Below, piece after piece: positions 15,304-23,684 of a stretch of DNA of 64,000 nt. Position numbers and translations under genes: made by a program. The stretch is from JAGOBP01 sp046328575 (GTDB lineage: Bacteria > Chloroflexota > Anaerolineae > Fen-1058): the NCBI GenBank assembly GCA_046328575.1, contig JAXLWI010000009.1, positions 27,218-91,217 of the forward strand, in the 5' to 3' direction. The first letter of the stretch is position 1; the number at the start of each line of letters is the position of its first letter. A model generated the notes under the pieces. That model did no database searches. It was given only the letters and a program-made list of their open reading frames with translations, and was not told the origin of the DNA.

Positions 15304-16554
15304 ATGAGTCATGTTCTGCGCCTAGTAATGCTTGTTTTAAGCCGCCTGCTGGTCATCATCGTCAATTTCGTACTGGCGCTGTTGGTGATCGTGCTGCCGC
15401 TGAGCACCGCCGTTCCGGTGTGGGTGTGGCTGCCGTTAGCCATCATCGACATCGCCTTGATCGTGACGCAGTTTCGCGTTAAGCCGGTGGGGCGCGGCAT
15501 CACGATCGGGTTGGTGGGCATGATCGCCGTCACGATCGTTGGTATCGTCGCGTCGCAGATCTTCGCCGCCACGCCACCCATCGTCGATCAAAACGGGCAG
15601 CCTATGCCCGGATCGATTGCGGCACTGGAAAAGATCACCTTGAATGGCAGCGAGCAATGGATCACGCTGCGTGGCCATGATGTCACCAAGCCGGTGCTGC
15701 TGCATCTGGGCATGGGCGGACCGGGCGGCGGCGGGTTCGGGACTCGATCGCTCTTCACACGTTTGGAGAAAGATTTTGTGGTTGTCGCGTGGGACGAACC
15801 AGGCACGGGCAAGTCGTATCACGCGGTGCCTTTCGATCAATTGACGCCGCAGCGCTTCATCGACGATGCGCACGCCCTGACGCTGTATTTGCGCGAACGT
15901 TTCCATCAAGACCGGATCTACCTCTACGGCACATCGTGGACGAGTATTTTGGGCATCTGGCTGATCCAGCGCTATCCCGAATTGTATTACGCCTACATCG
16001 GCTCGGCGCAGATGGTCAAGACCACTGAGAACGATGTGATGGGCTATGACCTGGCTGTGAAATATCTTATGGATCAAGGCGATGTTGGCGCGTCGGAGGC
16101 GCTGCGTCGCAACGGGCCACCGCCTTACACTGATGCGGATATGGTCAACAAGTATGTGCTGCTCTTTGATACGCTGAACGATTACATGCACTCGATCCGC
16201 TTCGCGATCGCCGTGCCGCTCGTGCCGTTCATGGCCCCCGAGTACGGTATGGTCGATAAAGTTAATCACACGCTGGGGCTGATCGATTCATTCCGGACGG
16301 TTTATCCGCAGTTGATCGATGTGGACTTTACCAAGCAGGCCACCCAGTTGCAGGTGCCGGTGTACATGTTTGTGGGCCGCGACGATGTCAACGCGATGAC
16401 ATCGCTGGTAGAAGAATACTACAACCAGCTCGACGCGCCGATCAAAAAGTTGACGTGGCTGGAAGGCGGGCACGGCCTGAACGGCGAAAACCTGCCGCAG
16501 TTTATCGACGTGGTGCTCAACACCGTGCTGCCCGAAACGTATCCAAGACACTGA
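15304..16554 (+). CDS. Membrane-anchored alpha/beta-hydrolase
   Basis: 416 residues. Three hydrophobic segments (about 5-30, 35-55 and 65-82) are followed by a periplasm- or exterior-facing alpha/beta-hydrolase domain. The oxyanion segment is HLGMGGPGGGGFG. The nucleophile elbow reads YGTSWTS (G-x-S-x-S, not the classical G-x-S-x-G), at about residue 217. A likely acid is Asp in VGRDDVNAM and the His is in EGGHGLNGE. The lipase/proline-iminopeptidase layout (GGPGGG plus DEPGTGKS) is close to the S33 peptidase/epoxide-hydrolase group. Last gene of the block that begins with the CPBP protease. The substrate is unknown; ester or peptide hydrolysis is likely. Confidence 0.82.
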   Translation: MSHVLRLVMLVLSRLLVIIVNFVLALLVIVLPLSTAVPVWVWLPLAIIDIALIVTQFRVKPVGRGITIGLVGMIAVTIVGIVASQIFAATPPIVDQNGQPMPGSIAALEKITLNGSEQWITLRGHDVTKPVLLHLGMGGPGGGGFGTRSLFTRLEKDFVVVAWDEPGTGKSYHAVPFDQLTPQRFIDDAHALTLYLRERFHQDRIYLYGTSWTSILGIWLIQRYPELYYAYIGSAQMVKTTENDVMGYDLAVKYLMDQGDVGASEALRRNGPPPYTDADMVNKYVLLFDTLNDYMHSIRFAIAVPLVPFMAPEYGMVDKVNHTLGLIDSFRTVYPQLIDVDFTKQATQLQVPVYMFVGRDDVNAMTSLVEEYYNQLDAPIKKLTWLEGGHGLNGENLPQFIDVVLNTVLPETYPRH

Positions 16555-16599
16555 TTGGTGACAAGCGACGGTCAGCAGCTAAATGCTACGTGATAGAGA

Positions 16600-18981
16600 T
16601 TACTGCGTCGTTGCTGACAGCACAAAGACATCCAGATCGGCCACGCCATACTGCTGTCCGGCCGTAACGAACTTGAGGGCATGAGTGCCGCTGACAATTT
16701 TGCCGAGGGGCAGAGGCGCGGTCCAGACAAACTGATTCCAATCGCCCTGGTCAACAAGACTCAGCGTTACCCGCGGGGTCGGCTCATCGTCCAGATAAAC
16801 CTCAATCGGCACCTCCGCCGCGCTGTACTTCGAATAACGCAATTTCAAATACACCAGATCCAGTGTAGGGATATCGATCGCGCGATACCGAACGTAGCCG
16901 GCGCTAGCCGGCCACGGCTCGCTCCCGCCAGCGCCGAACTGCCCGTGCACTTTAGCACCGGAAGCATTCGAGCGCCAGATCATCTGGCCGACAGTGGCCT
17001 CATCGGGGTCTTCGCACTCGCGCGAAAACGTCCAGACCGCATCGGCTTTCGCAGGTGTCGGCATCGCCGCTCGATCGGGGACGAGCAGGCGATACCCTCG
17101 ACGCAGTAACGCATTTAGTTTGGTAGCAAGCCACCAAGCGGGGGTTTGTCCGTTGCGTTCGGTAAGGTAGCGCCCCCACCCTAAAGTTTGGAGTGCCATA
17201 TTCCACGATCCTTTGAGCGAGTTCCATTGTATGCGTTCAACAGCGCAGTTCGGATCCAACGAAAGGCTTTCAACGTTAGTGAGTGGCGAGAAGTAACCTT
17301 GCGCGATGAGCCAACTCCACAGTTGGACGGCCTCTTGCGGCCGAAGCGATGCGGCTAGTGCGGCATAATGCGGTGTGATCACTGCTTCACCTGATGGGTT
17401 TGTCCCGTCGTTTGCGGCTGCAAAGCGCCCGCCTACACCAAATGCTTGATAAATGTTCGATGGCGGCACACTCGACGGCACGGGCACTTCCGCCGCGGAT
17501 AAGCCAAACAGACCGAGTTCGGTCGCACATCCGATCGGGTGTTGAGTAGCATAATAAGCGATTTGATTCTCAACAGCCGATCGGCGATAGGCAGCCCAAG
17601 CGGTGCCCCAGACATCAGGCTGTTCGGGTGGCGGCACGAACAACCACGCCAGTTCATCGATGAAGCCTGAGCCATTCGCCGTAGGCGGTGTCGGATAAGA
17701 CAGCGGTGTAAGCTGGCCTGTGACGCCGGCATAGGCCAACGCCACCAACCAACTCTCGCCGCCAAACACATCCCACGCGTAGGGCAAGCGCTCGCCTGAG
17801 TACGCATAACCGTGCGAAATTCCACCCGGTGTCACCAAGTCAGCCCAATCGATGGCTTGCAACATTTGCTCGGTGGCTGTGGTGTCCAAACCCAACGCAC
17901 TTTGCGCATCGAGTAAACCAAATGCGGCGATCACTGTATCCACCGACGACCACTCGGTGTTGTACACAATCGTGCTTTCACCTGTAGGTGACGTCATCAC
18001 CCAGTGGGGCCACAGTCCGTGCTGACTAGGCAAGTTGAGCAATGCGCGGCCAATGCGATTCACGATAGCCACAGCGGCAGCGTGATCGATAACGCCCAAT
18101 TGGTCGGCGCCTGCCGTCGCTGCCGCCAGACTACCCGTGGCTTGAATCGCATCGAATTCGTTGCTGGGGTCTTTGGCCTTATCACGCACCAAGCCTGTAA
18201 CTGAATTCCAGTTATTCAGCAGTTGGCTATAACTCCAGACAAAAGCCGCCGTCGCCGTATCCGAAAGCGAGGTTGTCGCGGTAAATGCCAGACTGTCGAT
18301 GACCACGTAATCACCGGTTTGAGCGCGATCCAACACCCACACCAGTTCATTGACATTACTCAGCGACGGCAGTTCCAACCCGATTGTTTGATCGCCGCCC
18401 GTCAGTTCGATCTGATGGCGCCATTGGAAATCGCCGTGATACTTAAGTTCCAGCCGGAAAACTGCGTGGGGCGTGCTGCGCAAAATGTGTACCGTCAGCC
18501 CCGTGATCTGGCTTTGATAAGTGGGCAAGATTTGGGCGGGCAAGATTGCGGAGAAGTTGATCGGCAGTCCCTCGCGAATCGGGTGATTCAGACTCTGCCA
18601 CACACCGCCCCATGTATTCCCGGCCGCGATCGTCGTAGTGACTGAGCCCGGCCCCCAATCCATGACGCTGTTATTGATGGCGCCGCGATCACCATCCAGG
18701 CGATTGAAGTAGTAGACGGACTCACCCTGATAGGGTTGTGGACTGAAATCATCGATCAGAATGCGCAGCGAGCGGCCTGCAACGGCCCGATTGGTTGCTT
18801 GACTCGTCGACACAGGTGAGACACGCATCGCCGGTTGCGCTGTACCGTTGGGCCAAGTTGGCACCATCGGCGTGGAATTCGGTCGCAGTAAGACGCTCGC
18901 CAGCGCCAGCACACCGAATATCAAACCCATCACGGCCAAATCTCGACCGCATGATCTCGCACGTCCAGTTTTGAGTTTCAT
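16600..18981 (-). CDS. Secreted glucoamylase-like (alpha/alpha)6 protein with carbohydrate-binding-type flanks
   Basis: 793 residues with a basic N-terminus and one hydrophobic segment (VMGLIFGVLALASVLL, about 17-32), acting as signal or anchor. Residues 70-235 form a beta-rich domain resembling galactose-binding/CBM folds (ILIDDFSPQPYQGESVYYF start, VVIDSLAF end). Residues 240-640 resemble the glucoamylase-like/DUF3131 helical barrel: TEWSSVDTVIAAFGLLDAQ, the AYAWDVFGGESWLVALAY-type aromatic segment, and ELGLFGLSAAE followed by VGGRFAA and ITPHYAALAASLRP. Residues 660-790 are a second beta-sandwich. A role in cleaving or binding extracellular glucans is inferred. GGAGGAG lies about 13 bases before the ATG. 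Confidence 0.6.
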   Translation of the reverse strand: MKLKTGRARSCGRDLAVMGLIFGVLALASVLLRPNSTPMVPTWPNGTAQPAMRVSPVSTSQATNRAVAGRSLRILIDDFSPQPYQGESVYYFNRLDGDRGAINNSVMDWGPGSVTTTIAAGNTWGGVWQSLNHPIREGLPINFSAILPAQILPTYQSQITGLTVHILRSTPHAVFRLELKYHGDFQWRHQIELTGGDQTIGLELPSLSNVNELVWVLDRAQTGDYVVIDSLAFTATTSLSDTATAAFVWSYSQLLNNWNSVTGLVRDKAKDPSNEFDAIQATGSLAAATAGADQLGVIDHAAAVAIVNRIGRALLNLPSQHGLWPHWVMTSPTGESTIVYNTEWSSVDTVIAAFGLLDAQSALGLDTTATEQMLQAIDWADLVTPGGISHGYAYSGERLPYAWDVFGGESWLVALAYAGVTGQLTPLSYPTPPTANGSGFIDELAWLFVPPPEQPDVWGTAWAAYRRSAVENQIAYYATQHPIGCATELGLFGLSAAEVPVPSSVPPSNIYQAFGVGGRFAAANDGTNPSGEAVITPHYAALAASLRPQEAVQLWSWLIAQGYFSPLTNVESLSLDPNCAVERIQWNSLKGSWNMALQTLGWGRYLTERNGQTPAWWLATKLNALLRRGYRLLVPDRAAMPTPAKADAVWTFSRECEDPDEATVGQMIWRSNASGAKVHGQFGAGGSEPWPASAGYVRYRAIDIPTLDLVYLKLRYSKYSAAEVPIEVYLDDEPTPRVTLSLVDQGDWNQFVWTAPLPLGKIVSGTHALKFVTAGQQYGVADLDVFVLSATTQ

Positions 18982-19075
18982 GGAAGAACGGCTCCTCCAT
19001 CACAGTGCTGCTCTGACCCTGTATCAGCGTCAACCGAGTTCAGACCATAGACTTGGGCACCGAGAGTAACTGGAC

Positions 19076-20365
19076 TTATCGAGGGCGAATGACTGGCGGA
19101 CACATGTTAAATACAAGGGGCAAATGAGTCGATCGGTGCGCGTGCCCGATCGGGCTTTCGTACGCCCCTAGGTCCGGTTTGGTTCCAGCCGGACACGGTC
19201 GTAGGTTGCCTTCCAAATCCGTGAGTGGCGCACCGACGGTGGTGCCTGCGCTAATCGCCGGGCTATTATCCGCCAGACGATAGTTGTTCAGGCTAGCATT
19301 CACGAAGCGCGGCGACGCATCCAGATTACCGCTGCCCCAATAGACAGGTCCGTGGCCGTTGGTGATGATGCCAGCCGCGCCACCCTGCACATCTGAATAG
19401 TCGATCGTTATCGCTTCGCCGGGCCAATCGGTGTCATAGTAAATTTGCTCCGGCGCGTTACCCCACACGATCGAATTCACTAGCGCCGGCTGACTCATGT
19501 AGGACACGTTCAATCCGCCGCCATGTCCGGCAGTCCAGTTGCCGACGATCGTTACATTCTGGAAGGTTGGGCTGCATCCGTCAAAGTGTAGGCCGCCGCC
19601 TTTATCGCCGCCGGAGTTATCTGAAATCAAGGCATTCTTGACCGTGCCTTCAGCGTGATAAAACTGAATGCCCGCCCCACCACCTTGCGACAGGTTATGA
19701 GCGATGACCGCGTTTTCAAGACTCACGCTGCCATACGAATACCTGATTCCGCCGCCACCTCCAGACTGATTATGAGTGACCGCCACATCATGCACCACCG
19801 CAGCACAGTGTGCAAAATACAGGCCACCGCCTTCTGCAACGGATTCATTGCTCACGACTTTCAGATATGTTAAGGTTGGCGCGGAGTTGACGCACACGAT
19901 GCCGCCACCACTGTTATCCGGCCAATTGGCAGCGTGGGCAAAACCATTGATCACGGTGAACCCGCTGAGTGTGGCGGCTGCGGTCTCCCCGCTGACCAGA
20001 GCAATGACGTGGTCAATGTGTCGACCGTCAATGACTGTTTGCTGGATGTAGTCTTTGTCAGCCGTGATGACGAACAACGATCCAACCGTAATATTCTTGC
20101 CGTTGAAGTTGACATTTTCACGGTAGATGCCGGGATGTACCAGCACCGTATCACCGTTGCTGGCCATCTCAATCCCATGCTGGATTGTGGCAAAGGGATT
20201 GGCTTCTGAGCCTGTCCCAGTCACATCTGACCCCGAGACAGCGACATGCAGCAGAGTGGCCGCTTGAGAATCGAGCGGTGCAGCCACCTTAGGGCTAAGT
20301 GGTCCGATCATCCACACCGTGAACAGACAGATCGTGACAACCTGAGCGAAAATCCTGCGTGACAT
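19076..20365 (-). CDS. Secreted right-handed beta-helix protein with xLPLV tail
   Basis: 429 residues. The signal peptide is MSRRIFAQVVTICLFTVWMI followed by a site near AAPLDSQA. The body opens with the DUF1565/pectate-lyase-like phrase HVAVSGSDVTGTGSEANPFATI, then many parallel-helix turns with GGGI/GGGL and NS/ND ladders, and ends in a choice-of-anchor-Q-type close (PAISAGTTVGAPLTDLEGNLR...DLGAYE). The last 20 residues contain THLPLVFNM, close to the YLPLV tail of the DUF4091 protein encoded later in this window. Probably an extracellular polysaccharide-binding or degrading protein. No catalytic Lys/Arg set of pectate lyases could be assigned. GGAG lies 6 bases before the ATG. Confidence 0.75.
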   Translation of the reverse strand: MSRRIFAQVVTICLFTVWMIGPLSPKVAAPLDSQAATLLHVAVSGSDVTGTGSEANPFATIQHGIEMASNGDTVLVHPGIYRENVNFNGKNITVGSLFVITADKDYIQQTVIDGRHIDHVIALVSGETAAATLSGFTVINGFAHAANWPDNSGGGIVCVNSAPTLTYLKVVSNESVAEGGGLYFAHCAAVVHDVAVTHNQSGGGGGIRYSYGSVSLENAVIAHNLSQGGGAGIQFYHAEGTVKNALISDNSGGDKGGGLHFDGCSPTFQNVTIVGNWTAGHGGGLNVSYMSQPALVNSIVWGNAPEQIYYDTDWPGEAITIDYSDVQGGAAGIITNGHGPVYWGSGNLDASPRFVNASLNNYRLADNSPAISAGTTVGAPLTDLEGNLRPCPAGTKPDLGAYESPIGHAHRSTHLPLVFNMCPPVIRPR

Positions 20366-20470
20366 GCGAGACTCCTTTCATTGAGAGGCCACTGACGGCG
20401 GCGCGCGACAACAGATAAAGTTGGGATCTTGTCGGACTACAAACTCTGACGCAGAGCAATCTTCATCTAG

Positions 20471-20554
20471 CGCATAGCATATGCGAAACGGGTTTATCAC
20501 ATCAACCCTTTTTCATGACGATTCTGTTGGACAATATTACGAATCGGTAATATT
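20471..20554. promoter_or_regulatory. Two operator-like palindromes upstream of the beta-helix gene
   Basis: CGCATA-GCA-TATGCG (20471-20485) and AATATTAC-GAATCG-GTAATATT (20533-20554) are perfect inverted repeats in the AT-rich spacer between the beta-helix gene and the downstream end of the lipoprotein gene. The second has the size and spacing of a dimeric regulator site. Their position 106 to 190 bases upstream of the beta-helix start suggests control of that gene; no regulator can be assigned. Confidence 0.4.
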
Positions 20555-20647
20555 CACATTGGGTGTAATGTGGGCATGTAGCGCCGAGACAACTCACGCG
20601 TATTGAGCCGACGGCGAGCAGGTCGAAAAGAAATGCGGAATCGGCAC

Positions 20648-21292
20648 CTAGAACGGACCGTCCAAGATGACCCGCAACTTGAAGTCTTTGGTGTCCGGCA
20701 CATGCGAGGAATACAGTGTACTCAAAGTCAAGATTAAGTCGGTGTTGGTCTGCTCTGGGGAAATCAGAAATTTGATGTCGACTTCAGGAACCGTGCCATC
20801 ATTGAGCGTCTTGGGGAAAGTGTGGTCATCGATTATGCCAGATAGGGTTTCAAATTCAGTTCTGCACTCTGCCGGAACGGCCATGCTGCAAAATTCATCA
20901 GTCGCTTTTCCAGTGTAGTTTGGATCAGGTGGCGTTTCGCTCTCACCAATCTGCCACAGAAGTTGATCGTCAGCCTTAAGCGACAGATAGTCCCATTCGA
21001 TCCAATGATTCGAATATGCTGGATTGGCATTCTTCAATTGGAGTACGTATCGGCCGGGTTGATCGATCGGGCCTAGATTAATGTCTTGTCGGCCCGTTTC
21101 AGGCGTGTTGAATTCGGGCACGGCTGAGGTCAAGATCAGATCCGTGCGAATTGAGATTTGAGTTAGCGGCTTGCCAACCTCCGGCACGATTTCAAATTTC
21201 CAGCGCTCACAGGCAGTCAGTGTTAATGGCAAAACTATGCACAACAGGCTTAGCAACCAGCGCAGAAGTATCAATGCAATTCTGGGACGCAT
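20648..21292 (-). CDS. Putative lipoprotein of unknown function
   Basis: 214 residues. The N-terminal hydrophobic stretch LLRWLLSLLCIVLPLTLTAC ends in a lipobox (LTAC), predicting lipid attachment to the Cys near residue 28. The rest is beta-rich and acidic, with a pair of segments about wetting/strand pattern QISIRTDLILTS and TNTDLILTLSTLYSS, and no recognised domain. The start at 21292 is preferred over 21304 because GGAG lies 6 bases upstream of it. It follows the histidine kinase gene by 72 bases on the same strand and may belong to that two-component operon, perhaps as an accessory envelope sensor (inference). Confidence 0.65.
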   Translation of the reverse strand: MRPRIALILLRWLLSLLCIVLPLTLTACERWKFEIVPEVGKPLTQISIRTDLILTSAVPEFNTPETGRQDINLGPIDQPGRYVLQLKNANPAYSNHWIEWDYLSLKADDQLLWQIGESETPPDPNYTGKATDEFCSMAVPAECRTEFETLSGIIDDHTFPKTLNDGTVPEVDIKFLISPEQTNTDLILTLSTLYSSHVPDTKDFKLRVILDGPF

Positions 21293-21364
21293 CAGGCACT
21301 CCATCGCAAACAGCTGCAGCTACGCTAACACGACTGCGGCAGACGGCCGCGCTGACTCTGTCGG

Positions 21365-22381
21365 TCAGGCTTCATGAGTAACTTCGGCGGTAACTTTGCT
21401 CACAGGCAGCTGCACGGTAATTACCGAGCCCTTGCCGACTTCGCTTTGAAGCGAGATTTTTCCGCGATGCCTGGCCACAATTTTCCAAGCTTGAAATAGC
21501 CCCAATCCGCTGCCGGGAATCTTATGATCCTGCGCCACTTGCCCACGACGAAACGGTAAACCTGCCTGTCGGACATCGTCTGCGCTCATACCTAAGCCGG
21601 TGTCACTGATTTTGATCACCACATACTCGTCTGCTTCAAATGCACGCACAGCCACCATACCGCCATCCAGCGTGAACTTGACTGCATTGTTCAATAAATT
21701 ATGAAACAGGATGAAGAGAAGATCTTCATCGCCCCAAACCGCTGGTAATGGGAAAGGGTCAGCGGGCAGTTCAACGCTCAGCCGGCAATCCCGATCGGAC
21801 AACGTAGCCCGAATCGTTTCTACAATTTGCTCGATAAGTATATCCAGATGAACGGGGACAAACTCAATTGGGTTGACCTCAAGTCGAGTGAGCGCACTAA
21901 CGGTATCTAACAAGCGCGCCACTCGCTCAACGTCTGACTTGAGCCGCCCAATCGTAGCCGGGTTGACTTCGGTGATCAGATTCTCGACGCCGACGCCAAT
22001 AGCCGTGATCGGATTGCGCAGTTCATGATTTAAAGCACGTCGGAATTCTAATTGTTCACGAACGGTATCCGCTTGTTCCTGAAGGGTAATTGCTTGCCCA
22101 GTAAGCGTTTTTTGTTGCGCCGCGATCAGGCGCATTTGATCGGAAGTGATTGCTTCCAATCGACGCTGCTCGGTAAGCAAGTATCGCCGTTGTCGGGACA
22201 ATCCCATGATAAGGAAGGCCACTCCGATAACAGCACCCGCAAAGATCCCGGCCACGAGCAATGCCTCACCCAGTGGCGCGGTGACCCTGAAATAGTTGGG
22301 CTGTGCGCCAACTAGGATGCCAGCCACTACGATTACACTCAGATAGACCAGGCCGAGAATCCAGGGCCATTTACGTTTCAT
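21365..22381 (-). CDS. Sensor histidine kinase (HisKA/HATPase), two membrane spans
   Basis: 338 residues. Two transmembrane helices (about 8-24 and 38-60) enclose a short outside loop of roughly 14 residues. A coiled-coil linker (65-112) leads to HisKA with phosphoacceptor His119 in ALNHELRNPITAIG, then a HATPase domain with HNLLNNAVKFT (N box), ISDTGLGM (G1) and GSGLGLFQAWKI (G2). The small extracytoplasmic loop suggests sensing within the membrane or through a partner, possibly the downstream lipoprotein. The start overlaps the stop of the response regulator by 4 bases (ATGA), so translation is coupled. Confidence 0.93.
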   Translation of the reverse strand: MKRKWPWILGLVYLSVIVVAGILVGAQPNYFRVTAPLGEALLVAGIFAGAVIGVAFLIMGLSRQRRYLLTEQRRLEAITSDQMRLIAAQQKTLTGQAITLQEQADTVREQLEFRRALNHELRNPITAIGVGVENLITEVNPATIGRLKSDVERVARLLDTVSALTRLEVNPIEFVPVHLDILIEQIVETIRATLSDRDCRLSVELPADPFPLPAVWGDEDLLFILFHNLLNNAVKFTLDGGMVAVRAFEADEYVVIKISDTGLGMSADDVRQAGLPFRRGQVAQDHKIPGSGLGLFQAWKIVARHRGKISLQSEVGKGSVITVQLPVSKVTAEVTHEA

Positions 22382-23088
22382 TCACAGGCTCCCACCGCAC
22401 CTATGAAACGATAACCTTCGGTACGGACCGTTTCAACGTAAGTCGGCGATTTCGGATCGTCCCCCAACGCTTTACGCAGCAGTGCGATGTAATGATCAAT
22501 CAAGAGCGGATCCTCCCACCCCAGATCGTCTAATAGTTGATTGCGGCTTAATGTCTCGTCTGGGTGCAGCATCAGACATTCTAACAAGGCAAATTTTTTG
22601 GGCGCGAGTTTTAAGTCATGCGTCTGACGATAGGCGCGTCTGGCCCTACGGTTGATCAGTAATTCGCCGCTGCACAATTTAGGCGATCTAGCTAGCGAGG
22701 GTTGCCCGATGCGGGTGCGGCGCAAGACAGCGCGAATTCGAGCCACAACTACTTCACTCCGAAAGGGCTTGCCAATGTAATCATCTGCGCCCAGTTCAAA
22801 CCCCACGATCTCGTCGGCCACATCGCAGAATTTGGTGAGCATGATAACGGGTGTTTGGTTACCATCTTCGCGCAGGGTATGCAGCACTAAACGACCATCC
22901 AGTTTGGGCAGTTGAATGTCAAGCAGAACCAGATCGGGTTTCAAACTCATGATCGTTTCAAGACCCTCTTCACCATCACAAGCAATTTTGACCCTAAAAT
23001 CAGCCTTCTCCAAAAGTCGCGCCAAATGCTCAGTGATGCCAGGATCATCGTCAACGAGTAGGATGAGTGGCTGAAGGGTATTCACCAT
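22378..23088 (-). CDS. OmpR/PhoB-family response regulator
   Basis: 236 residues. The receiver has acidic triad VDDD, phosphorylation site Asp57 in LVLLDIQLPKLDG, and Lys in DDYIGKPF. The C-terminal winged helix shows KLAPKKFALLECLMLHPDETLSRNQLL and TVRTEGYRFIG, seen in family position about 145-230. The ATG at 23088 has GGGAG 7 bases upstream and is preferred over the longer ORF. It precedes its kinase with a 4-base overlap. The long divergent spacer it shares with the giant surface-protein gene contains 11-bp direct repeats of the kind this family binds, so it may regulate both directions. Confidence 0.94.
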   Translation of the reverse strand: MVNTLQPLILLVDDDPGITEHLARLLEKADFRVKIACDGEEGLETIMSLKPDLVLLDIQLPKLDGRLVLHTLREDGNQTPVIMLTKFCDVADEIVGFELGADDYIGKPFRSEVVVARIRAVLRRTRIGQPSLARSPKLCSGELLINRRARRAYRQTHDLKLAPKKFALLECLMLHPDETLSRNQLLDDLGWEDPLLIDHYIALLRKALGDDPKSPTYVETVRTEGYRFIGAVGACE

Positions 23089-23684
23089 TGGTTCACTCCC
23101 AGGATATAAAAATCCGCAAGGGCGATACAACTCGCCCCCGCGGGTTTTGTCCAGTGTAGATCAATTTAACCATAGTGTAAATTGGCAAAATCGCGTAAGT
23201 TCTAAGTCCACTCCGGATACGTCTCACGACTTAGCCAAGAGTTATTGATTATGCTCCTCGAGTCAATTCCTATCGGGACGAAAGTTAGGAACGACCAACC
23301 CTTAACTTCTCTACAGAGATGGCCCGAAGTTTTGTGTCAGTTTCCATTGCCAAGAATATTCGCTATCGCTATATGCATTATTTGAAACACAGCAATACTA
23401 AATATGACATTATAGTGACATTAGACACTATTCTCAAACCGACCATACACGTATAGTGCCAAATATCGTTTTCTCCGATCAAATTCATTTTGTGACACAA
23501 AGTCAAAAAACGAGATGAATGTCATGTATCATGACGCTTTCATTGGATTACACACTCGATGATTTTTATCGTCACCGAGTGTTATCGGCGTTTTGCCGAT
23601 CAATGATGACCAACAAATTATCGCCAAACAGTCATTTTGTCTTCAGTTATATCTTGCAGTTTTCATCAAGAGTAAGGAGAAAAG
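23089..23684. promoter_or_regulatory. Long AT-rich divergent control region with 11-bp direct repeats and a palindrome
   Basis: No convincing gene is seen in these 596 bases, which separate the OmpR-type regulator (-) from the giant surface protein (+). TGACATTATAG (23405-23415) is followed directly by TGACATTAGAC (23416-23426), two 11-bp repeats in tandem, the spacing typical of PhoB/OmpR-family half-sites. GTCATG-TAT-CATGAC (23521-23535) is a perfect palindrome. AAGGAGAAAAG provides a strong ribosome binding site for the giant gene at 23685. The composition is markedly more AT-rich than the flanking genes. -10/-35 boxes could not be assigned with confidence. Confidence 0.55.

Noticed and set aside
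15436..16269. 277-codon minus-strand ORF opposite the hydrolase
   Set aside because: Shadow of a conserved alpha/beta-hydrolase; composition atypical and no start signal.
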